Shown here: piece after piece, positions 17,915 through 26,315 of the stretch
How the letters are laid out: each line of letters begins with the position of its first letter
Position numbering within the stretch: the first letter of the stretch is position 1
NCBI RefSeq assembly: GCF_002871945.2
Contig: NZ_CP126963.1
Span: 496,001-560,000 of the forward strand
Length of the DNA stretch: 64,000 nt
Reading direction: 5' to 3'
DNA from: Gleimia hominis
Lineage (GTDB): Bacteria > Actinomycetota > Actinomycetes > Actinomycetales > Actinomycetaceae
The notes under the pieces: generated by a model
Told to the model about the DNA's origin: nothing
Seen by the model: the letters and a program-made list of their open reading frames with translations, nothing else
The model's database searches: none
Position numbers and translations under genes: made by a program

Positions 17915-18418
17915 TTGAGTAACGGCAACGCGGAACGGAAAATCACGCAACTGGTGGCGCCTTGTGTGTCAAATCATGATCTGTTTTTGGAAAAGGTCGT
18001 GCTCACTCACGCGAACCCTCCGCTATTACGCATCACAGTGGATCTTCCCAGTGGAACTGACTCTATTGATTCGCAAGCGGTAGATGCGGTGGCGCGCGAT
18101 ATTTCCAAGGTCCTAGATGACGCGGATCCAATTGCGGGACGCTACACGCTCGAAGTCACGTCCCCGGGGGCGGAGCGCAAACTCACGACCGCGCGGCACT
18201 TCGAACGCGTTGTCGGCCAGCCGGTGGAGATAACTACCGTTGACAAGCAAAGGCTTCGCGGTCGGCTAATTGCCGCGGACGAAACCCGAATCGTTTTGAC
18301 GCCATTGAAACTGCGGCGCAAAGAGCAAGCTGAGGGCAGCGATGTTAACACCGTCGTTGAACTTGATAATATCGCTAAGGCACGTTCACGCGTTGAGTTC
18401 GGATCGCAAGGAGAGTGA
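17915..18418 (+). CDS. rimP: Ribosome maturation factor RimP
   Basis: Needed for maturation of the 30S subunit. The 167 residues show the N-terminal alpha/beta domain (VVLTHANPPLLRITVDLPSG, DAVARDISKVLDDADPI, YTLEVTSPGAERKL) and the C-terminal SH3-like domain (RLRGRLIAADETRIVL). The start is TTG, with AGGAG at good spacing. First gene of the rimP-nusA-ylxR-infB block; nusA follows six bases after its stop. Confidence 0.95.
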   Translation: MSNGNAERKITQLVAPCVSNHDLFLEKVVLTHANPPLLRITVDLPSGTDSIDSQAVDAVARDISKVLDDADPIAGRYTLEVTSPGAERKLTTARHFERVVGQPVEITTVDKQRLRGRLIAADETRIVLTPLKLRRKEQAEGSDVNTVVELDNIAKARSRVEFGSQGE

Positions 18419-18424
18419 GGGCAC

Positions 18425-19474
18425 GTGGAAATAGATATGAGGGCACTGCGCGAGGTGGGGGCGTCCCTAGAGGTTGATGGTGACACCCTGGTGCAGGCCG
18501 TGGAAGAAGCGTTGCTGAAGGTTTACCACAAGATGCCCGGAGCTATCCGCCAGGCCCGGATCGACATTAACCAAAAGACCGGAAAAGTACTGGTTATGGC
18601 GACCGAATACGATGAGGACGACAATCCGATCGGGGAGTTTGATGACACGCCCCGCGAGTTCGGGCGGATCGCAACTGCCACTGCACGTTCGATTATTGCG
18701 CAGCGGTTGCGCGAGGCTGATGACTCGAAAGTGCTGGGTGAGTTCCACAACTCGCAGGGGAAAGTTGTGGTCGGAACAGTTGACGTGGAACGAGGCCCCC
18801 ACCTGACGGTACTGAAAGTGGGGGAGTACGAGGCGATTTTACCGGATGCGGAACGCGTGCCCGGGGAACATTTTGAGCACGGCGAAATGGTGCGCGTGTA
18901 CGTGGTTGATGTGTCTCGAGGTGAACGTGGCGTGCGCATTACTGTGTCTCGCACGCACCCGGGCCTGGTGGAAGGGCTGTTTGAACGCGAGGTGCCTGAA
19001 ATTGCGGATGGGCTGGTGAAAATCAAGTCGATTGCGCGGGAGGCCGGGCACCGGTCCAAGATCGCGGTGGCTGCTACCCGCGAGGGTGTGAACGCGAAAG
19101 GTGCGTGCATCGGCCCGATGGGGCAGCGGGTGCGTGCGGTAATGAACGAGCTGCGGGGCGAAAAGATTGACATTGTGGACTACTCCACAGATCCGGCGCG
19201 CTACGTCGCGAACGCGCTTTCACCCGCCCGCGTGTCCTCAGTGGAAATCGTGGATGAAGAAGCGAAGCGCGCGTCCGTGGTAGTGCCGGATTTCCAACTG
19301 TCCCTAGCGATTGGGCGGGAGGGGCAGAACTCGCGCCTTGCCGCCCGCTTGTGCGGATACCACATCGATATTCACTCCGATACGGCGTCTGGCCACGGCG
19401 TGCTCACGTCCGACGTTTCCCGCCCGGACGTGACCAGTGGCTCACAACCTGAGGGCGAAATCGACGAAAACTAA
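18425..19474 (+). CDS. nusA: Transcription termination/antitermination protein NusA
   Basis: Binds RNA polymerase and nascent RNA to control pausing, termination and antitermination. The 349 residues are the short actinobacterial form: N-terminal domain (MRALREVGASLEVDGDTLVQ), S1 domain (GTVDVERGPHLTVLKVGEYE), and two KH domains (CIGPMGQRVRAVMNELRGEK and LAIGREGQNSRLAARLCGYH). The C-terminal acidic repeats of proteobacterial NusA are absent, as expected. GTG start, six bases after rimP. Confidence 0.96.
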   Translation: MEIDMRALREVGASLEVDGDTLVQAVEEALLKVYHKMPGAIRQARIDINQKTGKVLVMATEYDEDDNPIGEFDDTPREFGRIATATARSIIAQRLREADDSKVLGEFHNSQGKVVVGTVDVERGPHLTVLKVGEYEAILPDAERVPGEHFEHGEMVRVYVVDVSRGERGVRITVSRTHPGLVEGLFEREVPEIADGLVKIKSIAREAGHRSKIAVAATREGVNAKGACIGPMGQRVRAVMNELRGEKIDIVDYSTDPARYVANALSPARVSSVEIVDEEAKRASVVVPDFQLSLAIGREGQNSRLAARLCGYHIDIHSDTASGHGVLTSDVSRPDVTSGSQPEGEIDEN

Positions 19475-19481
19475 CGTTAAG

Positions 19482-19721
19482 ATGGGGTTGATGTCACCTG
19501 TCTATACGGACCGAAATGTGCCTGTCCGCACCTGTGTGGGGTGCCGCAGACGCAAACCGGCGAGTGACATGGTGCGATACGTGTGGGATGCATCCGCCCA
19601 AACAGTTGTTTTAGACTCAGCCCGGAAACGGCCGGGACGTGGAGCTTGGATGTGTGACGATCCGAAATGTCAGCAACGGGCAGAGCGCACGCGCGCGTTT
19701 AACCGCGCTTTTCGACTGTGA
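19482..19721 (+). CDS. ylxR: YlxR family RNA-binding protein (RNase P modulator RnpM)
   Basis: Small basic protein of about 79 residues with the YlxR signature RTCVGCRRRKPASDMVRYVW and RPGRGAWMCDDPKCQQRA. In Bacillus the family binds RNase P RNA and modulates it (named RnpM). It always lies between nusA and infB, as here. The start is uncertain: ATG 19482 and ATG 19491 are both close to NusA's end and neither has a classical Shine-Dalgarno. Confidence 0.88.
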   Translation: MGLMSPVYTDRNVPVRTCVGCRRRKPASDMVRYVWDASAQTVVLDSARKRPGRGAWMCDDPKCQQRAERTRAFNRAFRL

Positions 19722-19752
19722 CATCAACAGTTGCAAACATTTAGCAATAATC

Positions 19753-19773
19753 CAGTGCACAAGGTGTGCACTG
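19753..19773 (+). other. Hairpin in the infB leader
   Basis: Perfect inverted repeat CAGTGCACA-AGG-TGTGCACTG, a 9-bp stem and 3-base loop, in the 171-base gap between ylxR and infB. The short loop and missing T-run argue against a terminator. Confidence 0.7.
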
Positions 19774-19860
19774 CGGATGAGTAAACGGAAGCGGGTTGGA
19801 AGCTGATGGGCACCCGATGAGTACCCAGCGATGAGCTGCCAGCAAGAATAAGACATCCGT

Positions 19861-19895
19861 CCTGTTCAGGGGCGGATCTGAACAGGAGAATTGTG
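19861..19895 (+). promoter_or_regulatory. Shine-Dalgarno-sequestering hairpin before infB
   Basis: CCTGTTCAG (19861-19869) pairs perfectly with CTGAACAGG (19878-19886) over an 8-base loop. The 3' arm includes the first three bases of the infB Shine-Dalgarno AGGAG (19884-19888), and the GTG start is at 19893. Folding would limit ribosome access, which suggests translational control of IF-2. Confidence 0.65.
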
Positions 19896-22742
19896 GCGAA
19901 ATTACGTGTCCACGAGCTCGCGAAAGAGCTCGGAATCACGAGTAAAGAATTACTAGCGCACCTGAAGGAAAGCGGCGAGTTCGTAAAAGCTGCGTCCTCA
20001 ACGATCGAACCTCCAGTGGTTCGGCGTATGCGTGAAGAATTGGGTGGAAAGTCTTCCGCGAAGAAGAAAGCGGACTCGAAGAAATCCAAGTCTAAACCTT
20101 CAAAACCGGCGCCTAACAAAGGCAAGTCGGCGCCTAAACAGTCGTCAGAAACAGCGGCTAAGCAGAAAGCGGAAAAATCTGGTTCGAGCAAACCGGCTGC
20201 GCCCACTAAGGCGGCGAAAACCTCGGCGGCAAAACCGGAGGAAACCGAGAAACCTGAGGCGAAGCCTAAGAAGACTAAATCTGCGATTCCAAATCCGGCG
20301 CAAGTGCTGCGCAAGGTAACGGGTAAAGGTAAGGCAAAAGACAAGTCGGCGGATGCGAAACCGCAACGGTCCGCGCCCCGACCTGGGCCGCGTCCGGGGA
20401 ACAACCCGTTCGCGTCTTCACAGGGTATGCCTCGCCCAGGCGGAACGAGCGGGCGACCCGCACCGAAGCCCGGGCCGCGTCCGGGGAACAACCCGTTCGC
20501 GTCCTCGCAGGGTATGCCTCGCCCCGGTGGGTCATCCGGTCCCGGTCGCGGTGGCAACCAAGAACGTGCGGGTCGGGGACGGGGATCAGGACGGTCACGT
20601 TCCGGTGGCGGTCAAAACCGGCGGCCGCGCCCCAACCCCTCAATGATGCCGGGGCGCGCAGCCCTGGACTCCGCGGACCTGTCGTCAAACAAGGGGCGGT
20701 CCGGTGGTCGCGGTGGCCGTGGACGCGGTGGGCAAAACCACGGCGGACCCGGCCGGGGCGGTTTCAATCCGCATCCCGGTGGCGGTCGTCCACCCCGCGG
20801 TGGTCGCGGTGGACGCGGTGCCACGCAGGGCGCATTCGGTCGCGGCGGAGGTAAACGCAACCGTAAGTCCAAGCGGGCAAAGCGCCAGGAGCTCGAGCAG
20901 CAGTCAGCACCCGTAATCGGTGGGGTGCAGATTCCGCGTGGAAACGGGAAGACCATCCGCATCCGCCAGGGTGCGTCGCTCGCTGATTTCGCGGACCGCA
21001 TCGATGTGAACCCCGCCTCGCTCGTCACCGTCTTGCTGCACATGGGGGAGATGGCGACGGCTACGCAGTCGTTGGATGAGGACACGTTCAAGCTGCTCGG
21101 CGACGAAATCGGGTACAAGATCGAGGTCGTGTCCCCCGAGGATGAGGACCGCGAACTGCTCGAATCGTTCGACATTGACCTGGAGGCGGAGGAAGAAGAG
21201 GACGAAGAGAACCTCCAGCCCCGCCCACCGGTGGTTACCGTCATGGGTCACGTTGACCACGGGAAGACGAAACTGTTGGACGCAATCCGCCGCACGGACG
21301 TCGTGGACTCCGAACACGGTGGGATTACGCAGCACATCGGTGCCTACCAGGTGCACGTGGACCTGGATGATGAAGACCGCATTATCACGTTCATTGACAC
21401 GCCCGGTCACGAGGCGTTCACTGCGATGCGTGCCCGCGGTGCGGAAGTTACCGACATTGCGATCCTCGTGGTGGCTGCGGACGATGGCGTGATGCCGCAG
21501 ACCGTGGAAGCCATCAACCACGCGCAGTCCGCGAACGTCCCGATTGTGGTGGCGGTAAACAAGATTGATAAACCCGAGGCCAACCCCGGGAAGATCCGCG
21601 CCCAACTAACCGAATATGGTTTGGTTTCCGAAGAGTACGGTGGGGACGTCATGTTCGTTGACATTTCCGCCAAGCAGGGAACTGGGGTTAAGGATCTTCT
21701 TGAGGCCGTGTTGCTAACGGCGGATGCAGCGCTGGATCTGGAAGCGAACCCGGACACGGATGCGCGCGGGGTCGCGATTGAAGCGAACCTGGACCGCGGT
21801 CGCGGCGCTGTCGCAACCATGCTGGTACAGCGTGGGACGCTCCGCATTGGGGACGCCCTCGTGGTGGGGGCGGCACACGGCCGCGTGCGCGCGATGTTCG
21901 ACGAGTTCGGTCACGACGTGGAAGAAGTCGGGCCGGCCTCACCCGTCCAGGTACTGGGCCTGACGTCCGTGCCACGCGCGGGCGACTCCTTCCTCGTGGC
22001 ATCGGACGATCGGACCGCCCGACAAATCGCGGAGCGACGCGAATCGGTTGAACGGCAAGCCCAGTTGGCTCGCCGCCGCAAACGCATTTCCCTCGAAGAG
22101 TTCGACCAAGTCCTCAAGGAAGGCAAAGTCGACATGCTCAACCTCATCATTAAAGGTGACGTGTCGGGTGCTGTGGAGGCCATGGAAGACTCGCTGCTTA
22201 AGATCGACGTGGGCGAAGAAGTTGGATTGCGCATTATCCACCGTGGCGTAGGTGCGATTACGCAAAACGACGTGAACCTCGCGACCGTGGACAACGCGGT
22301 CATCATCGGGTTCAACGTGCGGCCAAACGACCAGGTATCCCGGTTCGCCGAAGAAGAAGGGGTGGAGATCAAGTACTACTCCGTCATCTACCAGGCGATT
22401 GAAGAGGTTGAAGCGGCCCTGAAGGGCATGCTGAAGCCGATTTACGAGGAAGTGCCGCTGGGCAGTGCGGAAATCCGCCAGGTCTTCAAGTCCGGTAAGT
22501 TCGGCAACATTGCCGGCTGTATCGTCAAGAAGGGCGTTATCAAACGCGGAAGCAACGCCCGTCTTATCCGCGACGGCATCGTCTTGCAAGAAGAGTTGGA
22601 GATCAAGTCTTTGCGCAGAGAGAAGGATGATGTTACGGAAGTCCGGGAGGGCTACGAATGCGGGATGACGCTGGGGTGGAAAGATATCGCGGAAGGCGAC
22701 ATCATTGAAACCTGGGAGATGCGCGAAAAACCGCGTGACTAA
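19893..22742 (+). CDS. infB: Translation initiation factor IF-2
   Basis: GTPase that brings initiator tRNA to the ribosome. The 949 residues have an N-terminal helix-turn-helix-like segment ([20 protein letters not shown]), a long low-complexity Lys/Ala-rich then Gly/Arg-rich spacer to about residue 330, and the G domain near residue 450 with [17 protein letters not shown] and NKID, then domains II-IV. A 20-residue unit [20 protein letters not shown] is repeated twice, encoded by an 87-base-period DNA repeat. GTG start with AGGAG. Confidence 0.97.
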   Translation: MAKLRVHELAKELGITSKELLAHLKESGEFVKAASSTIEPPVVRRMREELGGKSSAKKKADSKKSKSKPSKPAPNKGKSAPKQSSETAAKQKAEKSGSSKPAAPTKAAKTSAAKPEETEKPEAKPKKTKSAIPNPAQVLRKVTGKGKAKDKSADAKPQRSAPRPGPRPGNNPFASSQGMPRPGGTSGRPAPKPGPRPGNNPFASSQGMPRPGGSSGPGRGGNQERAGRGRGSGRSRSGGGQNRRPRPNPSMMPGRAALDSADLSSNKGRSGGRGGRGRGGQNHGGPGRGGFNPHPGGGRPPRGGRGGRGATQGAFGRGGGKRNRKSKRAKRQELEQQSAPVIGGVQIPRGNGKTIRIRQGASLADFADRIDVNPASLVTVLLHMGEMATATQSLDEDTFKLLGDEIGYKIEVVSPEDEDRELLESFDIDLEAEEEEDEENLQPRPPVVTVMGHVDHGKTKLLDAIRRTDVVDSEHGGITQHIGAYQVHVDLDDEDRIITFIDTPGHEAFTAMRARGAEVTDIAILVVAADDGVMPQTVEAINHAQSANVPIVVAVNKIDKPEANPGKIRAQLTEYGLVSEEYGGDVMFVDISAKQGTGVKDLLEAVLLTADAALDLEANPDTDARGVAIEANLDRGRGAVATMLVQRGTLRIGDALVVGAAHGRVRAMFDEFGHDVEEVGPASPVQVLGLTSVPRAGDSFLVASDDRTARQIAERRESVERQAQLARRRKRISLEEFDQVLKEGKVDMLNLIIKGDVSGAVEAMEDSLLKIDVGEEVGLRIIHRGVGAITQNDVNLATVDNAVIIGFNVRPNDQVSRFAEEEGVEIKYYSVIYQAIEEVEAALKGMLKPIYEEVPLGSAEIRQVFKSGKFGNIAGCIVKKGVIKRGSNARLIRDGIVLQEELEIKSLRREKDDVTEVREGYECGMTLGWKDIAEGDIIETWEMREKPRD
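20385..20524 (+). repeat. Direct repeat inside infB (87-base period)
   Basis: The stretches beginning at 20385 and 20472 are nearly identical over about 53 bases, encoding two copies of [20 protein letters not shown]. This is a recent in-frame duplication in the disordered spacer of IF-2. Confidence 0.8.
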
Positions 22743-22757
22743 CAGTGTTTAGAACCG

Positions 22758-22798
22758 GAGCCACCGGCCCGCGCGGGGAGCGTCAGGGCCGGTGGCTC
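22758..22798 (+). terminator. Hairpin after infB, possible terminator or processing site
   Basis: A 13-bp perfect stem GAGCCACCGGCCC / GGGCCGGTGGCTC with a 15-base loop, but without a T-run, in the infB-rbfA gap. Confidence 0.55.
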
Positions 22799-22862
22799 TC
22801 CTGTGATTCACGCGCGGACAATCGTTCGCGCGAGTTATTGAACAAGTACATGAGGAGTAATC

Positions 22863-23294
22863 GTGGCCGATCTGAATAGACAACGTAAAGTTGCCGACCG
22901 GATCAAGCAGACTGTGGCGCACATGCTGGAGCGGCGGGTTAAGGACCCTCGCTTAGGCTTCATTACGATCACGGACGTGCGCGTAACCGGTGACCTGCAG
23001 CACGCCACCGTGTTCTACACGGTGTATGGCAGTGAAAAAGAGGCGCGGGACACGGCGGCGGCGCTGGAGTCCGCGAAAGGGATGCTGCGTTCAGCGGTCG
23101 GGAAGGCGCTGGGGATCCGATTGACCCCAACGCTGGAGTTCGCCGCGGACGGGCTTGCGCAAAGCGCGGCGCGCATGGAAGAAGTGCTGGCGGCCGCCCG
23201 GGCAGAAGACGAGCGGTTGGCAGAGCAGGCACGCGGAGCTAAATACGCGGGTGACGCCGACCCATATCGCGACGACCCCGCCGAAAACTCGTAG
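22863..23294 (+). CDS. rbfA: Ribosome-binding factor A
   Basis: Small KH-fold protein that helps 16S rRNA 5'-end maturation in 30S assembly. The 143 residues carry [30 protein letters not shown] and the [13 protein letters not shown] block, with a helical acidic tail. GTG start after GAGG; truB follows eight bases after the stop. Confidence 0.94.
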   Translation: MADLNRQRKVADRIKQTVAHMLERRVKDPRLGFITITDVRVTGDLQHATVFYTVYGSEKEARDTAAALESAKGMLRSAVGKALGIRLTPTLEFAADGLAQSAARMEEVLAAARAEDERLAEQARGAKYAGDADPYRDDPAENS

Positions 23295-23301
23295 GCCCGC
23301 G

Positions 23302-24243
23302 GTGAGACAGCGTCTGGACGTGCCGCGGGCGGGTCAAAGTGCGGCGGATGGCTTCGTGATCGTGGACAAACCCAAAGGGGTTACGAGCCACGACGTGGTT
23401 GCGGCCATGCGACGGCTGTGCGCAACCCGCAAGGTGGGGCACGGTGGAACCCTGGATCCAATGGCCACGGGCGTGCTCGTGATCGCAGTGGGACGTGCCA
23501 CCCGCCTCCTGCGCTACGTGAGCGAGCACGACAAGGCCTACGAAGCGCAAATAACCCTCGGGGTCAGTACAGAAACTGATGATTCGGAGGGCAGCGCTTT
23601 ACAGACCCCCGGGTGCGCGGCAACACCTGATCAGATCGATTGTGCAATCGAGAGGTTTACCGGGCAGATCGAGCAGGTGCCAGCCGCTGTTTCTGCGATT
23701 AAAGTCGGTGGGCAACGCGCCTACGCGCGCGTGCGTTCGGGTGAGGCAGTGCAACTGAAGGCGCGGCCGGTGACCGTGCATGAGTTTGCGCGCACCAGCG
23801 AGGTAGAAACCCTCGAGCTACCGGTGGATGCGCGGACCGTAACAGTTGAACAGTTTGATGCTCACGTCGAGTGTTCTTCTGGCACGTATGTGCGGGCGCT
23901 GGCCCGGGACGTGGGTCAGGTGCTTGGCTGCGGTGGTCACTTGACGCGGCTGCGCCGAACTCGCGTGGGCGCGTGGAGTAAGCCGCGGACGATAGCGGAG
24001 CTGGTGTCAGAAGTGGAGGCAGCGGGCAGGGTAGAAACCTCGGGGCTAACAGCAGCGTGTACCGCGCTGTTTCCCCAGGTGGAGGTTTCGGATTCCGCGG
24101 CGCAACAGCTTTCGCATGGGAACACGCACGGGCTCGACCTAGCGATCCAACCCGGCGCCCGCGCTGTAGCAACTCACGAGGGCCGCGCCGTTGCCGTGGT
24201 GCGGATGGAACAGAAACTAAAAGCAGAGCTGGTGTTCGCATAG
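23302..24243 (+). CDS. truB: tRNA pseudouridine-55 synthase
   Basis: Makes pseudouridine 55 in the T-arm of tRNAs. The 313 residues have FVIVDKPKGVTSHDVV, the catalytic motif GHGGTLDPMATGVLVI (active-site Asp), SGTYVRALARDVGQVLGCGGHL, and a C-terminal PUA-like domain. The reading frame is open further upstream over rbfA, but GTG 23302 is the sensible start, only eight bases after rbfA; no Shine-Dalgarno is seen, so coupling to rbfA is likely. A 15-base tandem repeat begins at its stop codon. Confidence 0.93.
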   Translation: MRQRLDVPRAGQSAADGFVIVDKPKGVTSHDVVAAMRRLCATRKVGHGGTLDPMATGVLVIAVGRATRLLRYVSEHDKAYEAQITLGVSTETDDSEGSALQTPGCAATPDQIDCAIERFTGQIEQVPAAVSAIKVGGQRAYARVRSGEAVQLKARPVTVHEFARTSEVETLELPVDARTVTVEQFDAHVECSSGTYVRALARDVGQVLGCGGHLTRLRRTRVGAWSKPRTIAELVSEVEAAGRVETSGLTAACTALFPQVEVSDSAAQQLSHGNTHGLDLAIQPGARAVATHEGRAVAVVRMEQKLKAELVFA

Positions 24244-24302
24244 AGCGAGTCCGCCTGAATCGAGTTCGTCTGGAGCGGTTTCGCCTGGAGCAGTTTCTCC
24301 TA
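24243..24302. repeat. 15-bp tandem repeat, four degenerate units, starting at the truB stop codon
   Basis: Units GAGCGAGTCCGCCTG, AATCGAGTTCGTCTG, GAGCGGTTTCGCCTG, GAGCAGTTTCTCCTA follow one another without gaps, beginning on the last base of the TAG stop of truB. Consensus GAGCGAGTTCGCCTG. Confidence 0.85.
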
Positions 24303-24324
24303 GCGTGTAATACTGCCTAAAGCA

Positions 24325-24359
24325 TTAAGTAAATGGGGTTACCCCCGGTAGGGTGGTAT
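24325..24359 (+). promoter_or_regulatory. CsoR-like operator over the promoter of the His/Cys-rich gene
   Basis: TACCCCCGGTAGGGTGGTAT at 24340-24359 read on the other strand contains ACCCTACCGGGGGTA, very close to the copZA operator of Bacillus CsoR (core TACCCTACGGGGGTAT, recalled from the literature). TAGGGT at 24349-24354 could be the -10 and TTAAGT at 24325-24330 the -35, so the operator would overlap the -10. Members of this family sense Cu(I), Ni(II) or Co(II). The site is visible; the regulator is not in the window. Confidence 0.55.
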
Positions 24360-24381
24360 CCCGGTGAGCAAGGAGGGGAAT

Positions 24382-24651
24382 ATGGATAACTTAGCTAATG
24401 GACGTCCAGAACTCGGGTTGCGCGACAAACACGCGCCCGGTAGGAACCCGGGCGAAGGTTGTGCGTGCGGTCGCCACGGCGGCCACGGTCACGAACAGGG
24501 TGCAAACCAGGGCCACGGTGGCTGCGGCTGCGGCCACGGACATGGACACGGCGGCTGCGGCTGCGGCCACGGCCACGGGCACGCACAAAAGGCGCAGGAC
24601 GCGCAGCAAGCCCACAGCGGTTGCGGTTGCGGCCACCAGCACGAAGGCTAG
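24382..24651 (+). CDS. Small His/Gly/Cys-rich protein, metallothionein-like
   Basis: The 89 residues have no signal peptide. They hold eight cysteines in four CxC motifs (27/29, 48/50, 59/61, 81/83) and fourteen histidines, mostly in GHGHGH runs. Residues 46-56 and 57-67 are two copies of GGCGCGHGHGH. Such a chain can bind several soft or borderline metal ions. AAGGAGG at 24370-24376 fixes the ATG start at 24382; GTG 24364 would add six residues. It sits between truB and ribF, where actinobacteria normally have nothing, with its own CsoR-like operator. The likely role is copper, nickel or zinc storage or buffering, by composition only. Not recognised as a named family. Confidence 0.8.
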   Translation: MDNLANGRPELGLRDKHAPGRNPGEGCACGRHGGHGHEQGANQGHGGCGCGHGHGHGGCGCGHGHGHAQKAQDAQQAHSGCGCGHQHEG

Positions 24652-24657
24652 TTCGCC

Positions 24658-25653
24658 ATGGTGATGAGCGTGTGGCGCAGCCTCGGCGAAGTGCCTGCAG
24701 ATCTGCGCTGTGTGGTGACGATCGGGAACTTCGATGGGGTTCATGTGGGGCACCAGAAGGTGTTGAATGCGTGTATTGAACGCGCGAAAGCCCGGGAGTT
24801 ACCGCCGGTTGTGGTCACTTTCTACCCGCACCCGGTGCAGGTGCACCATCCGGAACGCAACTTGCAGCTCATAACTACTTTGCAAGATCGTTTGGATGCC
24901 CTGGCGGGGCAGGGGATTACACACACGCTCGTGCTCACGTATGACAAGAGTTTGTATTCTATGTCACCGCGCGAGTTTGCCCAGCGGGTGCTGGTGGATT
25001 GCCTGGGGGCGCAGGAAGTGGTCGTGGGTGAAGACGTCCTGTTTGGGGCCGATAACGCAGGTGATTTAGACACGTTGCGTACCTTGGGTAGTGAGCTTGG
25101 GTTTGCCGTTAAAGCAGTTACCGATTTGGAATCTGCTGAGGGACGGCGGTGGTCTTCCACGTGGATTCGTGAGCTTTTAGCTGAAGGTGATGTGGCTGGT
25201 GCGGCACGCGTGTTGGGGCGGCCGCATCGTATCCGCGGAATTGTGGAGCACGGTTTTAAGCGGGGGCGAAAAATTGGCTTCCCCACGGCTAACCTGTCTG
25301 CCAGTATCGAGGGGGTTGTGCCCGCCGATGGGGTGTACGCCGGGTGGCTTTCGATGCGAGTTAAGGATGCGCCCGCGCATGTGTTTTTACCAGCTGCCAT
25401 TTCGGTGGGGATGAACCCGCAGTTCGAAGGCGATAAACACACAGTGGAAGCTCACGTGCTGGGCCGGCACGATTTAAATATTTACGGTGAGGAAGTGGCT
25501 GTCTCGTTCGTCGCCAGGATCCGCCCGATGCTCACGTTCCGTTCGGTCGATGAGCTGCTGAGCACAATGGATGACGACATCCGGAAGGTCGCGTCCATCT
25601 TGGGTGTAACCGTTTCGGGGCGGGTGGATCCAGAAGCAGTGACCGCACGATAG
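24658..25653 (+). CDS. ribF: Bifunctional riboflavin kinase / FAD synthetase
   Basis: Converts riboflavin to FMN and then FAD. The N-terminal nucleotidyltransferase domain shows VTIGNFDGVHVGHQKVL (residues 20-36) and the STWIRELL block; the C-terminal kinase domain has KRGRKIGFPTANLS and GVYAGW. 331 residues, the usual length. The start is ATG 24658 or, two codons later, ATG 24664. Seven bases separate it from the small metal-binding gene. Confidence 0.95.
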   Translation: MVMSVWRSLGEVPADLRCVVTIGNFDGVHVGHQKVLNACIERAKARELPPVVVTFYPHPVQVHHPERNLQLITTLQDRLDALAGQGITHTLVLTYDKSLYSMSPREFAQRVLVDCLGAQEVVVGEDVLFGADNAGDLDTLRTLGSELGFAVKAVTDLESAEGRRWSSTWIRELLAEGDVAGAARVLGRPHRIRGIVEHGFKRGRKIGFPTANLSASIEGVVPADGVYAGWLSMRVKDAPAHVFLPAAISVGMNPQFEGDKHTVEAHVLGRHDLNIYGEEVAVSFVARIRPMLTFRSVDELLSTMDDDIRKVASILGVTVSGRVDPEAVTAR

Positions 25654-25706
25654 GTTTTGAGCGTGACACCCCGGGCAGATGCGGGGCGGATCACGTTGCG
25701 GAACTG

Positions 25707-25734
25707 TTGGGAGCGGGAGTTTGCCTGGTAAGCT
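25707..25734 (+). promoter_or_regulatory. Putative rpsO promoter
   Basis: TTGGGA (25707-25712), 16-base spacer and TAAGCT (25729-25734). Transcription from about 25741 would give an 81-base structured leader. Confidence 0.5.
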
Positions 25735-25739
25735 GGTAG

Positions 25740-25796
25740 GGCCGTTAGATCGGCCACGGATTGTATGCGCGGAAGAAAAGGCTCCGCAGCTCCGTG
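25740..25796 (+). ncRNA. Structured rpsO leader, probable S15 autoregulatory RNA
   Basis: Three stems can be drawn: GGCCG / CGGCC (25740-25744, 25751-25755), an outer helix CACGGA / TCCGTG (25755-25760, 25791-25796) and inside it GCGGA / TCCGC (25769-25773, 25783-25787). S15 represses its own translation through leader RNAs in many bacteria, so this is the obvious role. The fold was drawn by eye. Confidence 0.5.
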
Positions 25797-25821
25797 CAAC
25801 GAACATGAGGAAAGGGAGACG

Positions 25822-26091
25822 ATGGCTCTCAGCAAAGAGGTAAAAGAACAAATCGTTAAAGAATACGCAACCCACGAGGGCGACACGGGCTCCCCGGAGG
25901 TGCAGGTCGCGCTGCTGACCCGCCGTATTAAGGATCTGACTGAGCACTTCAAGACTCACACGCACGATCACCATTCGCGCCGGGGTCTGATGCTGCTGGT
26001 AGGTAAACGCCGCCGGCTGCTCGGGTACTTGGCGAGCATCGACATTGAGCGTTACCGCTCGCTGATTTCGCGACTGGGTCTGCGTCGCTAG
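25822..26091 (+). CDS. rpsO: 30S ribosomal protein S15
   Basis: Primary 16S rRNA-binding protein of the 30S platform. The 89 residues match S15 throughout: [48 protein letters not shown] and a C-terminal LGLRR. ATG follows AAAGGGAGACG. Gene pair with pnp, as usual. Confidence 0.98.
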   Translation: MALSKEVKEQIVKEYATHEGDTGSPEVQVALLTRRIKDLTEHFKTHTHDHHSRRGLMLLVGKRRRLLGYLASIDIERYRSLISRLGLRR

Positions 26092-26099
26092 TTTTAACC

Positions 26100-26123
26100 G
26101 GTCCGGCTCACTTGAGCCGGGCC
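26100..26123 (+). terminator. Hairpin after rpsO
   Basis: A long stem GGTCCGGCTCA / TGAGCCGGGCC with a very short loop, nine bases after the rpsO stop; T-rich sequence follows only ten bases later. It could terminate or protect the rpsO mRNA. Confidence 0.55.
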
Positions 26124-26168
26124 GCTTTGGCGTTTTGACTTGGAACGCCTAGATTTTAATAGGACAGG

Positions 26169-26186
26169 TACGGTAGCGATACCGTA
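26169..26186 (+). other. Hairpin with GNRA loop in the pnp leader
   Basis: TACGGTA-GCGA-TACCGTA: a perfect 7-bp stem capped by a GCGA tetraloop, 130 bases before pnp. In enterobacteria a pnp-leader hairpin cut by RNase III allows PNPase autoregulation; an analogous role here is inferred. The rest of the 224-base gap shows no gene. Confidence 0.5.
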
Positions 26187-26315
26187 GGTAAGTGACATGT
26201 AAGCCCGGGTGTTAAGCGGTCTTCGGTTGTGGCTTTCGGAAAGCGAGTCATCCGAGGGCTTCCATCGACGGCCGATTCACCGGGAGAGATTAATCAGTAA
26301 AGGAGAAATCTTCTG

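Noticed and set aside
24303..24381. FMN riboswitch for ribF
   Set aside because: The region is too short and has none of the conserved FMN element blocks; the CsoR-like site explains it better.
24391..24753. Open frame antisense to the His/Cys-rich gene
   Set aside because: The low-complexity GGC/CAC codons read as Ala/Val/Pro runs on the other strand; it has no ribosome site, and the plus-strand gene has a perfect one.
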